In this document: positions 24,868-37,437 of the stretch, piece after piece
Layout of the letters: each line of letters starts with the position of its first letter
Position numbering within the stretch: the stretch's first letter is position 1
Source of the DNA: Sipunculus nudus
Taxonomy: Eukaryota; Annelida; Sipuncula; Golfingiida; Sipunculidae
Assembly: GCA_026874595.1 (NCBI GenBank)
Contig: CM049308.1
Span: 73,008,624 to 73,072,623 of the forward strand
DNA: 64,000 nucleotides
Direction of reading: 5' to 3'
Notes under the pieces: generated by a model
Told to the model about the DNA's origin: nothing
Database searches by the model: none
What the model saw: only the letters and a program-made list of their open reading frames with translations
Position numbers and translations under genes: made by a program

Positions 24868-26273
24868 ATACATATATATGTATGTAAGCCGTTATATTTT
24901 CATTTAAAATTCAGTGATAATATTTATATAGCCACCAAGTGGTTCATAGTTGAGTCCTTTAGGCTGAATGGGAACGTTAATTGCAAGTTTGTGCAGTTCT
25001 AAAATTTCCTTAAAATATACCCTGTATCATGGGTTCATTACCTACATCAGTTAGACATCACCAAGAAACTGATGTTCAGAGATGCAACGACTACCTTTGT
25101 CCGGTTTATTATTTCTTGCATCATTTCTTGGACGAATCCAGGTAGACGATATTGGGGCAGTCTATTTTTCTTACCCGTAGGAAATGCGCTTTTTTTTTTC
25201 CTTTTTACTCTCAGGAACGATGCCAGTAGGTGTAACTTTACGGGGCTATACCCAATATAGCCACAAAAATTATGAGGAATTTTATATTATTTTGGGAATT
25301 TCGCAATAGGTTTGTCGCAGCACAATCCTTCAGAAACCAGTGCGGTATATAGAATACAGCGCCGTCTATCGCATTATAAATTAAACTGATTTCAAGTGAG
25401 AAATAACGACGGGATATATGCTAATTATATTCATAACATTTGCTAAATATCCCATGAACATAACTCCATGTTCTTTTCAGCCTTGAGATTTATTTTAAAA
25501 TGCAACTGGTTATAAAACCCTGCAAAGAGCCTTCATTGGACCTGTCAATATTGACACAAGTTTGGCACGTCGGTAAATGCAACCTGCCACATTTAAGTAA
25601 CTTCAGATCCATAGTTTGTCATAAAAATTGAAACTTTGATACATATGGATCGTTATATTGAAGATTTTCATCAAAATGATACGGTACATTAAATATATTT
25701 TTTCCTTAGCAAGTCGTCAAGAAAATGTGTTCTGGCAGGGAAGCAATTACTGGTCACCATACTCGTGTGTAAAGTGTCTTGGAGTCGTCTCACCTATCTC
25801 ATCGTTCACAGACGCTATCCCCATATTTCCTCTGTTTAATGGAGGGGAAATTAGAAAATCCAGGGTTGCTGGTGTCTGTGCTGTCTCATTTCTGAAATTT
25901 TTATGAAGATGAGACACGTATAGTAAGAAGACCTTCACGCCGTCACCTTTTTATAAACATCTTCCAGGCTGAGTTTTAAAGGAGTTCATTAAAACTGTAA
26001 AAAAATGTTCAGACACAACTTGTTAAGGTGTCTGCACCATCAACTGTCTGGTCAATAATTTGAAATCCCAACATCTAATATTTTATATGCACTTCAGTCT
26101 CGACAAGAAGAAATAATTTCCAGCTCGCTGCAGTCTACTGCTCCAATGGATAATTATTTAAGTTTTATAATATACATTTTATCCACTCACCACTCGGCTG
26201 TCTGTTCTAGATTAGATATCCAGGTTTGACCCATGCTGCTATAAAGTCCTTGCAGTAATTACACCTGGTGTGA

Positions 26274-27019
26274 TACAGGTGTATTTCAAAAAGGTGACTT
26301 TTATACATGCAGGTGTATTTCAGAAAGGTGACTTTTATATAGGTGTATTTTAGAAGGGTGACTTTTATGCAGGTGTATTTCAGGAGGATGACTTTTATAC
26401 AGGTGTATTTCAGAAGGGTGACTTTTATACAGGTGTATTTCAGAAGGATGACTTTTATTAAGGTGTATTTACAGAAGGGTGACTTTAATACAGGTGTATT
26501 TCAGAAGGATGACTTTTATATAGGTGTTTTTCAGAAGAGTGTCATTTACACAGGTGTTTTTCAGAAGGATGACTTTTATACGGGTGTATTTCAGAAGGGT
26601 GACTTTTATACTTCTGTATTTAAAAAGGGTGACTTTTATACATGCAGGTGTATTTCAGAAGGGTGACTTTATACAGGTGTATTTCAAAAGGGTGACTTTT
26701 ATACAGGTGTATTTCAGAAGGGTGACTTTTATACATGCAGGTGTATTTCAGAAGGGTGACTTTTATACATGCAGGTGTATTTCAGAAGGGTGACTTTTAT
26801 ACAGGTGTTTTTCAGAAGGGTGACTTTTATACATGCAGGTGTATTTCAGAAGGGTGACTTTTATACAGGTGTATTTCAGAAGGGTGACTTTTATACATGC
26901 AGGTGTATTTCAGAAGGGTGACTTTTATACATGCAGGTGTATTTCAGGTGGGTGAGTTTTAAACAGGTGTATTTCCGAAGGAACACTTTTATACAGCTGT
27001 ATTTCAGAAGGGTGACTTT
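26274..27019. repeat. 30/34-bp minisatellite, about 24 copies
   Basis: The unit is AGGTGTATTTCAGAAGGG followed by TGACTTTTATAC (30 bp). Some copies add CATG (34 bp) before the next unit. Thirty is a multiple of three, so parts stay open for 10-residue repeats (YFRRVTFIQV-like); this is not evidence of a gene. Each unit contains CAG|GTGTAT and TGTATTTCAG, which look like a splice donor and acceptor. Confidence 0.95.
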
Positions 27020-29669
27020 GTCGTAGTACTAAATAATTTTTTTCTGCCTTCATTTGCGACTCTTCTCCATTAGTTCAGATGAAAGGAACCACGCATTTTG
27101 CTCAGAACAAACCCAGATTAGTAAATACCTAACGCTAACTCTAATCCTGTCGTGAAATCTGACTGCACAACGTACATTAGATGATTCTTAGATGATAAGA
27201 TTAATTTATTTAATATCCATTAATAACAAAATGTGTAATCATATGACAACGGAAAATGGCTCGTTTTGGAAAAAAAATTATATCGCTGAGAAACAAACAT
27301 GTTTCATGTCTGATACATCTTCATATTTTCACTGTCTGGGCTGTGTACCAGATAAATGTTGGTATTTGTGCTGCATAAAAAATGAGGAGATTTATCACTA
27401 AAAAATAGCCCCGTTATGTTCAAAATATTGATGTGGAAAAATTATTACGAAATGATGAGAGAGGAAACACGAACAAATGAAATCCTGTCTGACAGGAGCT
27501 GCGCCTGCGGGCACTGATTTGCCTGCCGCAGGGTCAGACTGCAACAAGTACAATTGCACATAAATTGCCGCGTTGAAATTGGATTGCACCCAAGAACGTG
27601 GCGCCAAACGCAGAGGTCATTAAGAGCAAACACTTTTCTTCACGATGAAAGCACTGCAAGTAACGCCTCTATGATTAAGAACGTGCATTACTGGAAACGT
27701 ATTTCCATGTTTCCCAGCGAGATTTCCTTCACCACTCTGAATGGAAATGTTATTTTTATCACATTAAAACATTTATGAAACTGCCGTGCGTCTCATCCCC
27801 GGAAGTGGAATCGTGATGATCGTCTGCACAGATGATTACAGGGGTCACTCAGTTCAAAGGGGTCGGGCAGAAAATGTCCCTACCGTTTGATTCGAAAAAT
27901 AACAAAACATAATGCACGTGAACAGTGGTTTATTATCTGCTATATAGGAATAATCCTTAAATTTCTTATCAAGAAAAAAAATGAGAAAACATATGCACGA
28001 AATCGATTGGCATTAACATATTAATTACGTATAAGAGAACGTAGAAGAAAACTACATAAATAATTTAACTCTCTCCTCTTCGTTTTAATTTCTGTTAAAT
28101 GACGGGTTTTGCCTAACAGATCTCTTTCCCATGGCAAGTGGGTCGTGAAGATTTGAAATAAATACAATTGAAATGAATTGTCTTGTAATTGAAATGTATT
28201 ACCAAATTGCTCACATGAATATTCACTAGTAATATATGCATTGTTTGGTAAGTATGGTAAAAAAAAACAAACGAATGGGCTCTCACAACATCCACGCAGG
28301 GCAGAGATCCGTTGGGACATATAAGCAAGATGTCTCCTCTGTGTGGAGAATTTGTGTGGATCGTAACAACACAACGTTATAGGCAAAGAACGAACTGTGT
28401 TTAGAATCAGGAGCCTAAGGGATGAAATTTGTTTTGTCATCAATAAAAACGGAGATGATGACAGATTTAGGCAACACAAAATCAATCAGTTTTTCAACTG
28501 ATTCACCTTTCCTGTTTTTCGTGGATTTTGTTTTATGCCAATTGGAAACTAGTTTATGTTACTAACTTGCGCTGTTGTCTCTGTTCCTTAAAAGAATTCT
28601 TAAATTTCGGAAAATGGACTAAAGTTTATGTTGATTATATGCACAACTCCTAGAACTGTTTAGAGCAAATCTTTTTTTTTCTGATAAGTTTGCAAAATTA
28701 ATCGTATTGTGTCTCGAATGGTAGGTTATGATAAAAAAAATTAAATAAATTATATACATATTTTTTTCATGTGGCCTTATAAAGAAAACTTCATAATACA
28801 ATATTATGAATTATTATTGGTTTGTATTAAAAACAATCATATTTAACATACTATTGCCGGACTTAATGGACTGCCAATATTGGAGTTTTAGACACTAAGA
28901 TAAAATAAATTAAGGTGTCTCTATGCTGGTTAACCTGACAGACACGGTACTGTTTTCGTATATATGTCTATTGTCACGTTGTCTCAGTGCTAATCAAACT
29001 CCTGGCATGCATGTACCCTCACTCTTTTTCTAAATGACTACAGTGTTGTAATCTTTTCCCTCCAGGCGCCCCATGCTCCCTTTCAGCGTCACTTAAACTG
29101 TAATTTGCCGGCGTGGTTTTTTGTCTCCTATAAATTATTGGTCGGCGTGGACTCATTTGTTTTGAAATTTATTTGTTTGTAAAATGTGTTACCACACAGG
29201 GCATGTCGAGGTGCTTTATATCTAAAATGTTGTTCCGACGGTGCAAGAACTACGTTATCCATTGAAATTACATTTTACGCCAAATGACATAATATGTCAT
29301 GTTCCTCGCCACAAAAGAAGCTGCTAGCATTTATGACGTAAAGGAAAATTTAGCAGCATAACCTACCAGACGATATTCAGTACTACAGATTCGGGGGGGA
29401 CGCATACTGACATTCCATACAAACCACGTGACCTGTTTCGCATTCCAGCATATGATTTTGGAGGCAAATAATATCACACAACACAAAAAAATGCTCAAGA
29501 GGGACGAAATAAATTTAGCAGAATCCAACTTTTTTAATTTAGCATTAGAAGATTATATATTTGTATTCCTCTATTGTTTCTAGAAAATAAAGAAATTAAA
29601 AGCTGTCATGCTGTGACCCGAACCAAACCCCTAAAACGACTTTACAGTATTCATACACCCCTGCACTTA

Positions 29670-29671
<2 letters not shown>

Positions 29672-29731
<60 letters not shown>

Positions 29732-29760
29732 CTGTGTATATATATGTGTGTGTGTACTGT
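29672..29760. repeat. Compound CT/TA/TG microsatellite
   Basis: (TC)n of about 48 bp is followed by (AT)n and (GT)n; a poly-T and TTTC tract follows at 29823-29855. Confidence 0.95.
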
Positions 29761-30659
29761 ATAACTGTAATTCCATATGTTTATGTATGTGTGTATTTAT
29801 ACTATTAAGAGTTATTTTGGCTGTTTTTTTTTTTTTTTTTTTCTTTCTTTCTTTTGAGAAGTCCTGACAAATAAAACATATACTTTTTCAATACCCTGTC
29901 AAGTACACGATTTACCTTGCTTCAATATTTCAGACATAACAATGAGTAAACAATGAAACTCCAGACACACTAAAGCAATGCTCTTTGCCTTTTAACCATC
30001 ACAGACAGTTTTATAACAGGGTGACAGAGAGGATCTCGCTGGTGCTATAAAGGTCAATATAAAATCCGTAACCAGCTGCTTTGCCATCAAGTGGTTTCGT
30101 CTGCGGTAGACTGAGGATCGATCATTACGTTCTGTAAGATGCTTTCCCTGTTTCCGCCGAAGACATTTTGGTCCTCGGTATATTTGTGACCCAGAATTGA
30201 TACGACATTCCGGCCCTAATTAAACTCACATACTTTTCTGTTGGATTGTCCCGGCTGTTTCACGTGACACTTTAGAGACATGAAGTGCTTGAGGTATAAG
30301 TGGTAGGATATAGCTAATGGGTGAAGCTTTGAAAACATCGCTGACGGTTCTAAGTAGAGTTCAAATCACGACCAAGATGCATCTGATGATAATCTAGCTT
30401 GGGTGGATATTTTATTTTCCTTTTACGTTTCATGACCATATATCTTCGCTTTCCAACATTAATAAATGAGTAATAATACTTTTTTTTCAGGGAGCCACAT
30501 TGTAATCAATTAAAGGGAAATACCGAATGATTGAGTAATTGTGTAATAAGCAAAATTTTGAACAAACTCTCTTTCTAAGGGTGTCTGGGATAAGTTCACT
30601 TATGTGAGCTTAATACGCTGTAACAATTTTCTGTAATATAATTTACACTAAAAAATACG

Positions 30660-31320
30660 CTCCCGAGGCAGCGGAAATGTTGCGCTTCTAAAGAAGCAAC
30701 TGATTTTCACGCTGCCAGCTGTGACCGTTTATGATATATTTAGACACCAGGTGGCGGTTTGTTGTCCACTGAAATAAACATGCGTACGATGTGACAAGCA
30801 GCCAATCAGATGCCAAAAAACAAACCCTCAACAGGCATCCTGGCTCCGCCCATTGCCGCGCTTCAAGCGCCGTTTGATGAGTTTCCGGTCGAATTTAAAT
30901 TGCTCCCTCTGCATTCTCGCATCATCGACCGATTCGATTATGACATTATGACTGTGTTAGCGTAGCCATGTATCTGTTGTCTGCAGAACTGAAACCAGCC
31001 AGCGAGGTGTGCACGCAGCCTTTGTTGTTACGTTTCGTTTGAATTACAGCTCACCGGCCGAGCATCCTATGTGCCAAGGCCCTAAGCAAACCACGTCAGG
31101 GGCAATTCTCTCTGAGCCTGTGGCCTGTTTAGACGGTTACGCTGGGGGAGGAGCTGTCACTCAAAAAGAAATGAATATGATTGGCAACGTGTATTCCTCG
31201 CTTGGCTTTGTCTTCCAGCACAAAGTTTAATCTGATTGGACAAAAATACAGTGCTCCCCTCTGGTGTTGCAAAGCAGGATACGAGGTCATAACAAACAGC
31301 GCCTTACGATATAGGAAGTA
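30660..31320. promoter_or_regulatory. GC-richer block with CCAAT and GC-box motifs, possible regulatory region
   Basis: This block stands out from the AT-rich intron. It has CCAAT at 30802-30806, a CTCCGCCCATTG GC-box-like word at 30844-30855, and inverted CCAAT (ATTGG) at 31180-31184 and 31235-31239. No coding exon could be defined. It lies about 6 kb upstream of exon 3, so an internal promoter or enhancer is possible. The function is inference. Confidence 0.25.
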
Positions 31321-34300
31321 GCCCTATAGGTAAAGCGCTGTGTAAAGAGCGTAACTAAAAAAGGAAAAACATAATTACAGTACAAAGTGAATATGTAATG
31401 CAGTTAATCATTTATAAGATTAATTATTTTTCAATCTACTCCGTTAAAGCGAACCAACTGAGGGCAAAGAAGGTTTGTTTCTCAGACATCGCGTGTATCA
31501 GTTTTGACCCAATGATCGTGTGGAATTTTATTAAAATTCATGTGAAATTAATATAAAAGTAACAAATCGTCTTGATATAAAAAAAATATATGAAAACACA
31601 CCCGGCCAAAGCATCCGTCGGGACAAATGTCATCTGGCTTTTTTTAGTGGAACATGCGTCTTTGTTCATATTCTGTCTGTTTCTTGCTAAGTGATCTTTG
31701 TGGTTATTTGTCAAAAAATTATTTTAATGATTTCAAGATATGGTGAGGAGGGTCGGACCATATAGCAAAGAACATCTGATTCAGATATAGAAGTGATTGT
31801 AGGACCATCTTTTGTCTATTTGTGCTCAAAATGAAAAGCTACTTGTGCTGTCATCTATCGGATGAGTTTGGTACTCTTTTGGAGAAACTGTCAAGTAAAT
31901 TTATATTTTAGAAACGACAATTTCATTACATATATTGATAAAAAAATCAGATACTTTTGTTTGCAGAGTGTTCACTGATTTAAAAAGATAAAATGTTCTT
32001 CAAGGGGTCCTCAACATTTCATTAAAAAAGGTGTCATGGAAAAGAACTTAATTCTGTGTTGCTTTTATACATATTTTTCAGAAATGACGCATTTTTTTAT
32101 TTTTATCTGTTTTTATTCAAAATATCACATTTGGCCACACAGACAGCAGGACATCCTTTTTGGCATGGCCCAAGTTGTATTAAAAAAACATACTTGCATG
32201 GGTCACACTGAGGTATTTTTGACCTTTTACCTCAAACCCTTCAACCAGTGCAACTTACGTTTAAAATCGAACCTAGTACCGCATGAGATGATCGTACTTG
32301 CCGGGACTGCATGGTATAATTCTGCAGAGAGCGATTCTTTTCCATATTGGTTTTTATATGTCATATTAGTCCCCAATATAAACAGATCACTGATCTTTTA
32401 TCATCATCTTTCTTATTTTCTTCTTTTTATCATTTCTTTATTTGTTAAAACATCTTGTACCATTCTGGTACTTTTTTCGAACTCAGCGCAAGATTTCTTA
32501 TCTTTAGATTATCTAAAACTTACAACATCTACCTACTGTTAAATGGAAAGAATGGTTAATATGGTGGAGGGTATATGGTGGGGAGTACCTCTCCAGTTTA
32601 TTGTTCTCAGATTTATATCTTTTAAGGTCTATCTGTTGCCTGTGTACGGTATTCTGGTGATGCCGTTTATTAAATTGGAGTTGAAGGGCATCACTAATAA
32701 TGAAATAGATCAATTATATTAGCAAACATCCCTCGGGCTCGGCATTCCTAAATCTGTGGCCGCCATACAAATTCGGTCCATGTAGTCATTAAGTAAATGC
32801 CCAGACGGCTTCGATTACAACTGCCCCAATTAGTGATGGAATTTCATGGTTGAATAGGCCAATCAGCTTAACGGACTCTATTTACTGCGACATAGCGACA
32901 CTTCCCCTACGTCTCGTGATGATGTCGTTCAATCCCAAAGCAACCCATATATGAAGAAACTCCAACTGACATTTTACGACATCGCCCACGGAAATTTCCC
33001 AATGTAATATCGATGAAATTTCACCCAAATATGCCATTTAACGACATGTAAACCTAATTCCTTAACCACGGTAATAAAAGGAATATGATTCCAGAGCATG
33101 CTTAATTTAATATCGTGAAATGACAGTTCTAGTATGACCAGAATCTGTATAAAATAATGTCATTGCCAGTTTGAGCAGAACTCCATTTTAGCAAGGAACA
33201 ATTTGAGTTATATTAAATTCTTATCCTTGTCCTTGGATTTTACGGTTTAATATTCCGAATGATCGCATTTGTCACGGTAAAGAGATGTGTTCACTTTGAT
33301 GCTGATAATGAAATGGACGTGTGACGCCATTCAGCACAGGTTCTTAATAAGTCAGGCCGCCTCTCAGACATTTCTGTTATTTTTTTAGAATAATTTTCAT
33401 TCGAGAAGTGATGTTGGGAGATTTATTTTTGTCTTTAGTTATATAGAACTATATGTTCAGTTATATCTGTATAGATATTTATTGTATTAATGTATGAATT
33501 GTAAAATCAAACATTCTAATACGATTTTCTTACGATACTGTAAAGTTATACATGGCGCATAAACAAAAAAAAATTAAAACATTATGAACGTATAAAGCAT
33601 ATACAAAAGAATAGCACTCCACTGTATCTACAAAACATCTGATAAACAGAATGAATCATTTTAAACAGTCGAGACGTATAAATACTCGCAGTTTCTCCTG
33701 TGCGATTTCGGCCCTTGTTATTGAAAAATGTTGTGTATATTTTCAAAAACAAATTCCATTAATCTGAAATAAGAAATATAAATAACACGAAATATAAAGA
33801 AAAGAAAAAGCAATTTATTATATATATATTATATAGGAGAATATTGCAGAAAACGTCATGTGTGATCACCACCCGAATGTTTTTTAATTGTGCCAAGATT
33901 CTTGGTATTTTTCTATTTTAGGTTAGTCGTGTTTTTCCATAGGTGCTATTAAATTGTGTTCTATAGATGTACCTATCGAAGTCACCTTTTCACATTTTTT
34001 TCAATGATGTATAAATGATCAGTTCGTGGTACTGTATATTGAATGGGATAAAGTCAGCTTTACGATTAGAATGTTATCTTATCACTCTTATCCGAGATCA
34101 GGATGTTTATACGCTAAGAGCTAAATGAATAATCCAGAAGTCATGCGTGACGTATCGTGTAGACATTACAGCAAATCTGAGATTCCATGAAGATTCTAGC
34201 TGTCTTTATACACACATCTGTGTACGAAGGATAATAGTCATTTCAATTATACTCCAAACGGATATCTCTACATTCGAGACATTCCTAGCCTGCCTCCAGC

Positions 34301-36175
34301 TGAGGTGTTCCAACATGTAGAACATTTAGATATTTATTTTCAGATCATGCATTGATTAAAGCATGGTATCATGAAAAACATTACTTTTGCTATGAATGTT
34401 TTCCATCAGATTGGTGAATCAGGGACACAATACATTTTAGACTGTGAAGGTAATTGGATAACCAAGGGAACGGGATACATAATCTAATTTCGTGTGACCA
34501 GATTTGAGCCTAGGGATATAGATTGCATTTGTTTGAGCTGTTTTTATATACTGGTGAAAAAGCCACCGTAACATCTACTGTTTTTAAAATGTTTGCATGA
34601 AAAGCAAATTAAAAGGGAAAGTAAAACAAGTGGACAATAATAGATGATTTTATTATGGGTCTCCCTAAAAGCGGGTGGTTAAATTTAAAAATATGTTAGA
34701 GCATCAAAGATCAGGCGTATCCATGTGTTAACGATTATAGTATCTAAGTGTTTGGTTATGTCCAAAAGTGACTCAGCGTTTGGTTGAAAAGTAACAGATG
34801 GAAAGCTCAGCGTTATTTTAGTATGTTAATTCTGTATGATCAGAGAAAGTGGCTGCATTTTTTTGCAAAGAATCTAACCCAAATCTGTACGGTTGCATTC
34901 AGTGCGCTAAAAACCGAATGGGAATTAGTTTAATAGATTTAAAATGAAAAAAAAAACATATACAATTGAAGGCATTAGATAGAGTATTTGACTGACAAAA
35001 TATTTTTTATGTCTACAGGTGACTTGTTAAAATGAAAAAAAAGGACAAAATACAGAAGAAATGCTGTGATATGGTTGGTATTTGCCAAAAGTGACTGGGT
35101 AAACATCTTTTTATAGGACTGCGTTTATCACCAAACACATGGAACCGGCAGTTTCATTTTCTTCGGTTCTGTCTGAGGATAATGTGATTCTATTAAGGGC
35201 TGTGATAGCAGCTGCTTCTGATAGTATTGGTAATAACAGAACCTTTAATACGTCGGCACGGCCGCTCCTGTGCCAGTCGTTTCACAGACAATGAGAGCTT
35301 TTAACGAATCCCGCCGGCAACTCTTATGACATTTAAGAAGAAATATATGTTAAAAGGTAGGTTCAGTCAGGTTTTTACTGAGTGACAATACAGCTCAAAT
35401 ATCTTACGTCTGCAATCCTCTTCTGGGCTTTTGCTATCATTTCTTTCCCTGTCGTATTTGGCGCCCCGGTCATTCTTTAGGATAATGGTTTCACTTTGCG
35501 GAAGTTGGACTTAAATTTCTCTCAGGCCTCTCTGGGAAATTGCAATTGTTCTCCGTCTGTTCCTGCTGTTCGGGCTCTTTATAAAGTCAGATCATGCTTG
35601 TTAGTTACTTAACCCGTATTGAACCTGATTAAGTCTAGTCTAATTATCCCGATATCAGCCGGTTTATATTCCGTGAATGCGTGATCCATTGACATACCCT
35701 GTCATTGCTGTGTTAATACTCGCATATATATTCTAAGCGTGAACAGAGCAATGTCACTCCATGATGGGGCGATATTCGGTCGTGGAACTGCGTGCAATCG
35801 CCATCTCGTAAGCAGAGGTACCAATATTTATTTTAACATAGAGATGGCAAATGACATCAAGATTAAAGCTCGAAATTTTTTACGATAAGTCTACCATAAG
35901 CTATCCTTAATAGAATTTAAATGTTTTCTGGATTCAGAATTGCAGCTACTGACCCGGATATATATGAACGCTATGATTCATGCATCATGACAATTCGGTG
36001 TCAAGTTCGTCGACGTGTCAATTAAAACTGATCTCACATTATAAGCGTAATCTCGTCATAACGTAAAAAAAGTACAAAGGGTTTTTACATCCAGATTATA
36101 TTTTGCATTTCACACTGAATTTACAGACTTCACTACAGGAAATATAGTGGGAATTTTACGGCTTTTGCATGATTA

Positions 36176-36583
36176 AGCCTGCCGCTGGCGATTTGCTGCG
36201 ACGCGATGCGTTGTGACTAGAATTGCAAGGGTTCTGTGACTGATTGTCGATTATATTCGCATGTGAATCATTGGTGACTGGCAGTCGCAGACGATCGTAA
36301 GGTTTCTGGCATGTCAGAAAAAAATTTGAGAAACACTTGCCATGCGATTTGCAACAGTATATCATCCAATTGGTTGCGGAAGATCCGGTCATGTGACTGA
36401 GTCTAAGACTAGTCTCAGTGGACACCAACTTGTCAAGTTTATCACCAGATTCTCAAAATTAAACAACACAGAAAACTCTAATCTTGAGTCGCCGCAATTC
36501 GCAAGCAGTCGCAGATGATCGCCGACTGTCTGCGATTATTCGCAGATAAAATTGGCAGCAGAATTGCTTGTGGGCGGCAGGGA
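36176..36583. mobile_element. MITE-like element, TTA-flanked
   Basis: The left end AGCCTGCCGC and the reverse-complemented right end TCCCTGCCGC match at 8 of 10. TTA flanks both sides (36173-36175 and 36584-36586). The 408-bp interior is rich in GCGAT, TCGCAG and CGCAA words in both orientations, like the elements at 7076 and 19694. No transposase. The inverted ends are short, so boundaries are less sure than for the 7-kb copy. Confidence 0.5.
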
Positions 36584-37185
36584 TTAGAGTGTCTAATGGC
36601 TCTACATCCTATATACCTGCCAAATCTTTCTTAGACTTACTGAAAATGAGGCTCATTACCAACAGCTCTCTTTTTTTTTCTTTTAGGTAATAGTTTATAT
36701 ACTTGGTATTCCTATAATGTTGCACAGTCCAATGAGAACAAGAATGGGACACGTTACAATTAAGTGTAAGTGTATAAGCGCCCAGCACTGATGAACTGCA
36801 ACATGTTCATATCGTCTTTCTATCTTCATGCAAAGGCATATTACCAACATATATTATTTATCCCGAGTTCTGTTCTGGGCCACATCCACGCATATTGAAT
36901 GAAACTAGGGATCACCAAACTTCTTTGCGGCTTTGCTTTATACGATAACTAAGAATCTGATGGGTTTTGATGAAATTCAGTATGAATGTTTAATCAATAA
37001 AGTAACTCGCATAGGTTCAGTTCTCTGCAAAACCTGTGCATATTTAATGAAGTCAAAGGTCACATGACAGACGACGGATGTATATATATTTTACAATCTT
37101 ATGATGCTCATGTTCACTCTTTTTTAATGCAAGCAACGTTTACTTTTTCTTGCAAGGCAGTTAATTTATTTTGTCCATTTACCAG

Positions 37186-37299
37186 GCCTGCATGAACCAA
37201 GAGGGGGCGGGGATGACGATACATGCAGAGGGTATAGTAGCGGCTGTTTGCGCAGTATTTTTACCGGTGTATATTTACATTTTTACCTCTGTATTTCAG
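37186..37299 (+). CDS. Alternative 5' extension of exon 3
   Basis: A second acceptor (TTGTCCATTTACCAG|GCC) 114 bp upstream of exon 3 is also in phase 0 and open to it. It would add 38 residues, including an extra hydrophobic run (IVAAVCAVFLPVYIYIFTSVF). An in-frame ATG at 37192 could start a short isoform lacking the ectodomain. The downstream acceptor is preferred because it leaves one clean membrane helix. Alternative splicing is possible but unproved. Confidence 0.25.
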
Positions 37300-37437
37300 A
37301 ACAAACATTACATCCAGAGCGTCGTTGTGCCGGTGGCGTGTGGTATTATTGGGGCACTGGCTCTAGTTTGTGTAGCCTACGCACTGAGGTCTTGCCCGAG
37401 CAGAAACTTCTACTTCAACGAGGACAATAATTTCAAG
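37300..37437 (+). CDS. Mucin-like membrane glycoprotein, exon 3 (transmembrane segment)
   Basis: A 46-codon, phase 0-0 exon between a good acceptor (TTTTTACCTCTGTATTTCAG) and donor (TTCAAG|GTAAAT). It encodes residues 249-294. These comprise NKHY, a 25-residue hydrophobic helix (about 253-277: IQSVVVPVACGIIGALALVC then VAYAL), then a stop-transfer and cytoplasmic start RSCPSRNFYFNEDNNFK. Two helix cysteines, plus C280 just inside the membrane, are possible palmitoylation sites. The positive RSCPSR flank predicts a cytoplasmic C-terminus (type I). Another frame of this exon is open but would yield no membrane segment. If intron 3 is retained, the frame continues about 56 codons before a stop. 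Confidence 0.75.

Larger units (their letters stand above)
6795..37299 (+). other. Intron 2 of the mucin-like gene (30.5 kb)
   Basis: Large GT-AG intron separating the linker exon from the membrane exon. Mobile-element debris, minisatellites and microsatellites are listed separately. Stretches not listed separately (about 7.4-9.0, 10.1-11.2, 11.4-13.3, 16.0-18.5, 22.1-23.4, 24.9-26.2, 27.1-29.6, 31.4-36.1 and 36.6-37.1 kb) are AT-rich, with no coding exon, RNA gene or recognised element that I can support. Additional phase-0 exons could hide here. Confidence 0.55.

Noticed and set aside
26343-26793. Plus-strand frames of 89-107 codons with 10-residue repeats
   Set aside because: The 30-bp repeat period keeps the frame open; broken by the 34-bp units.
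27507-27533. CCTGCGG/CCGCAGG hairpin
   Set aside because: A single short stem with no conserved context; too common to call an RNA element.
30890-30925. Hammerhead-like TTGATGAG...GTCGAA
   Set aside because: Core bases differ from the required CTGATGA and GAAA; no flanking stems.
32036-32542. 168-codon plus-strand frame
   Set aside because: Phe/Leu/Tyr-rich as expected for T-rich sequence; no domain or splice evidence.
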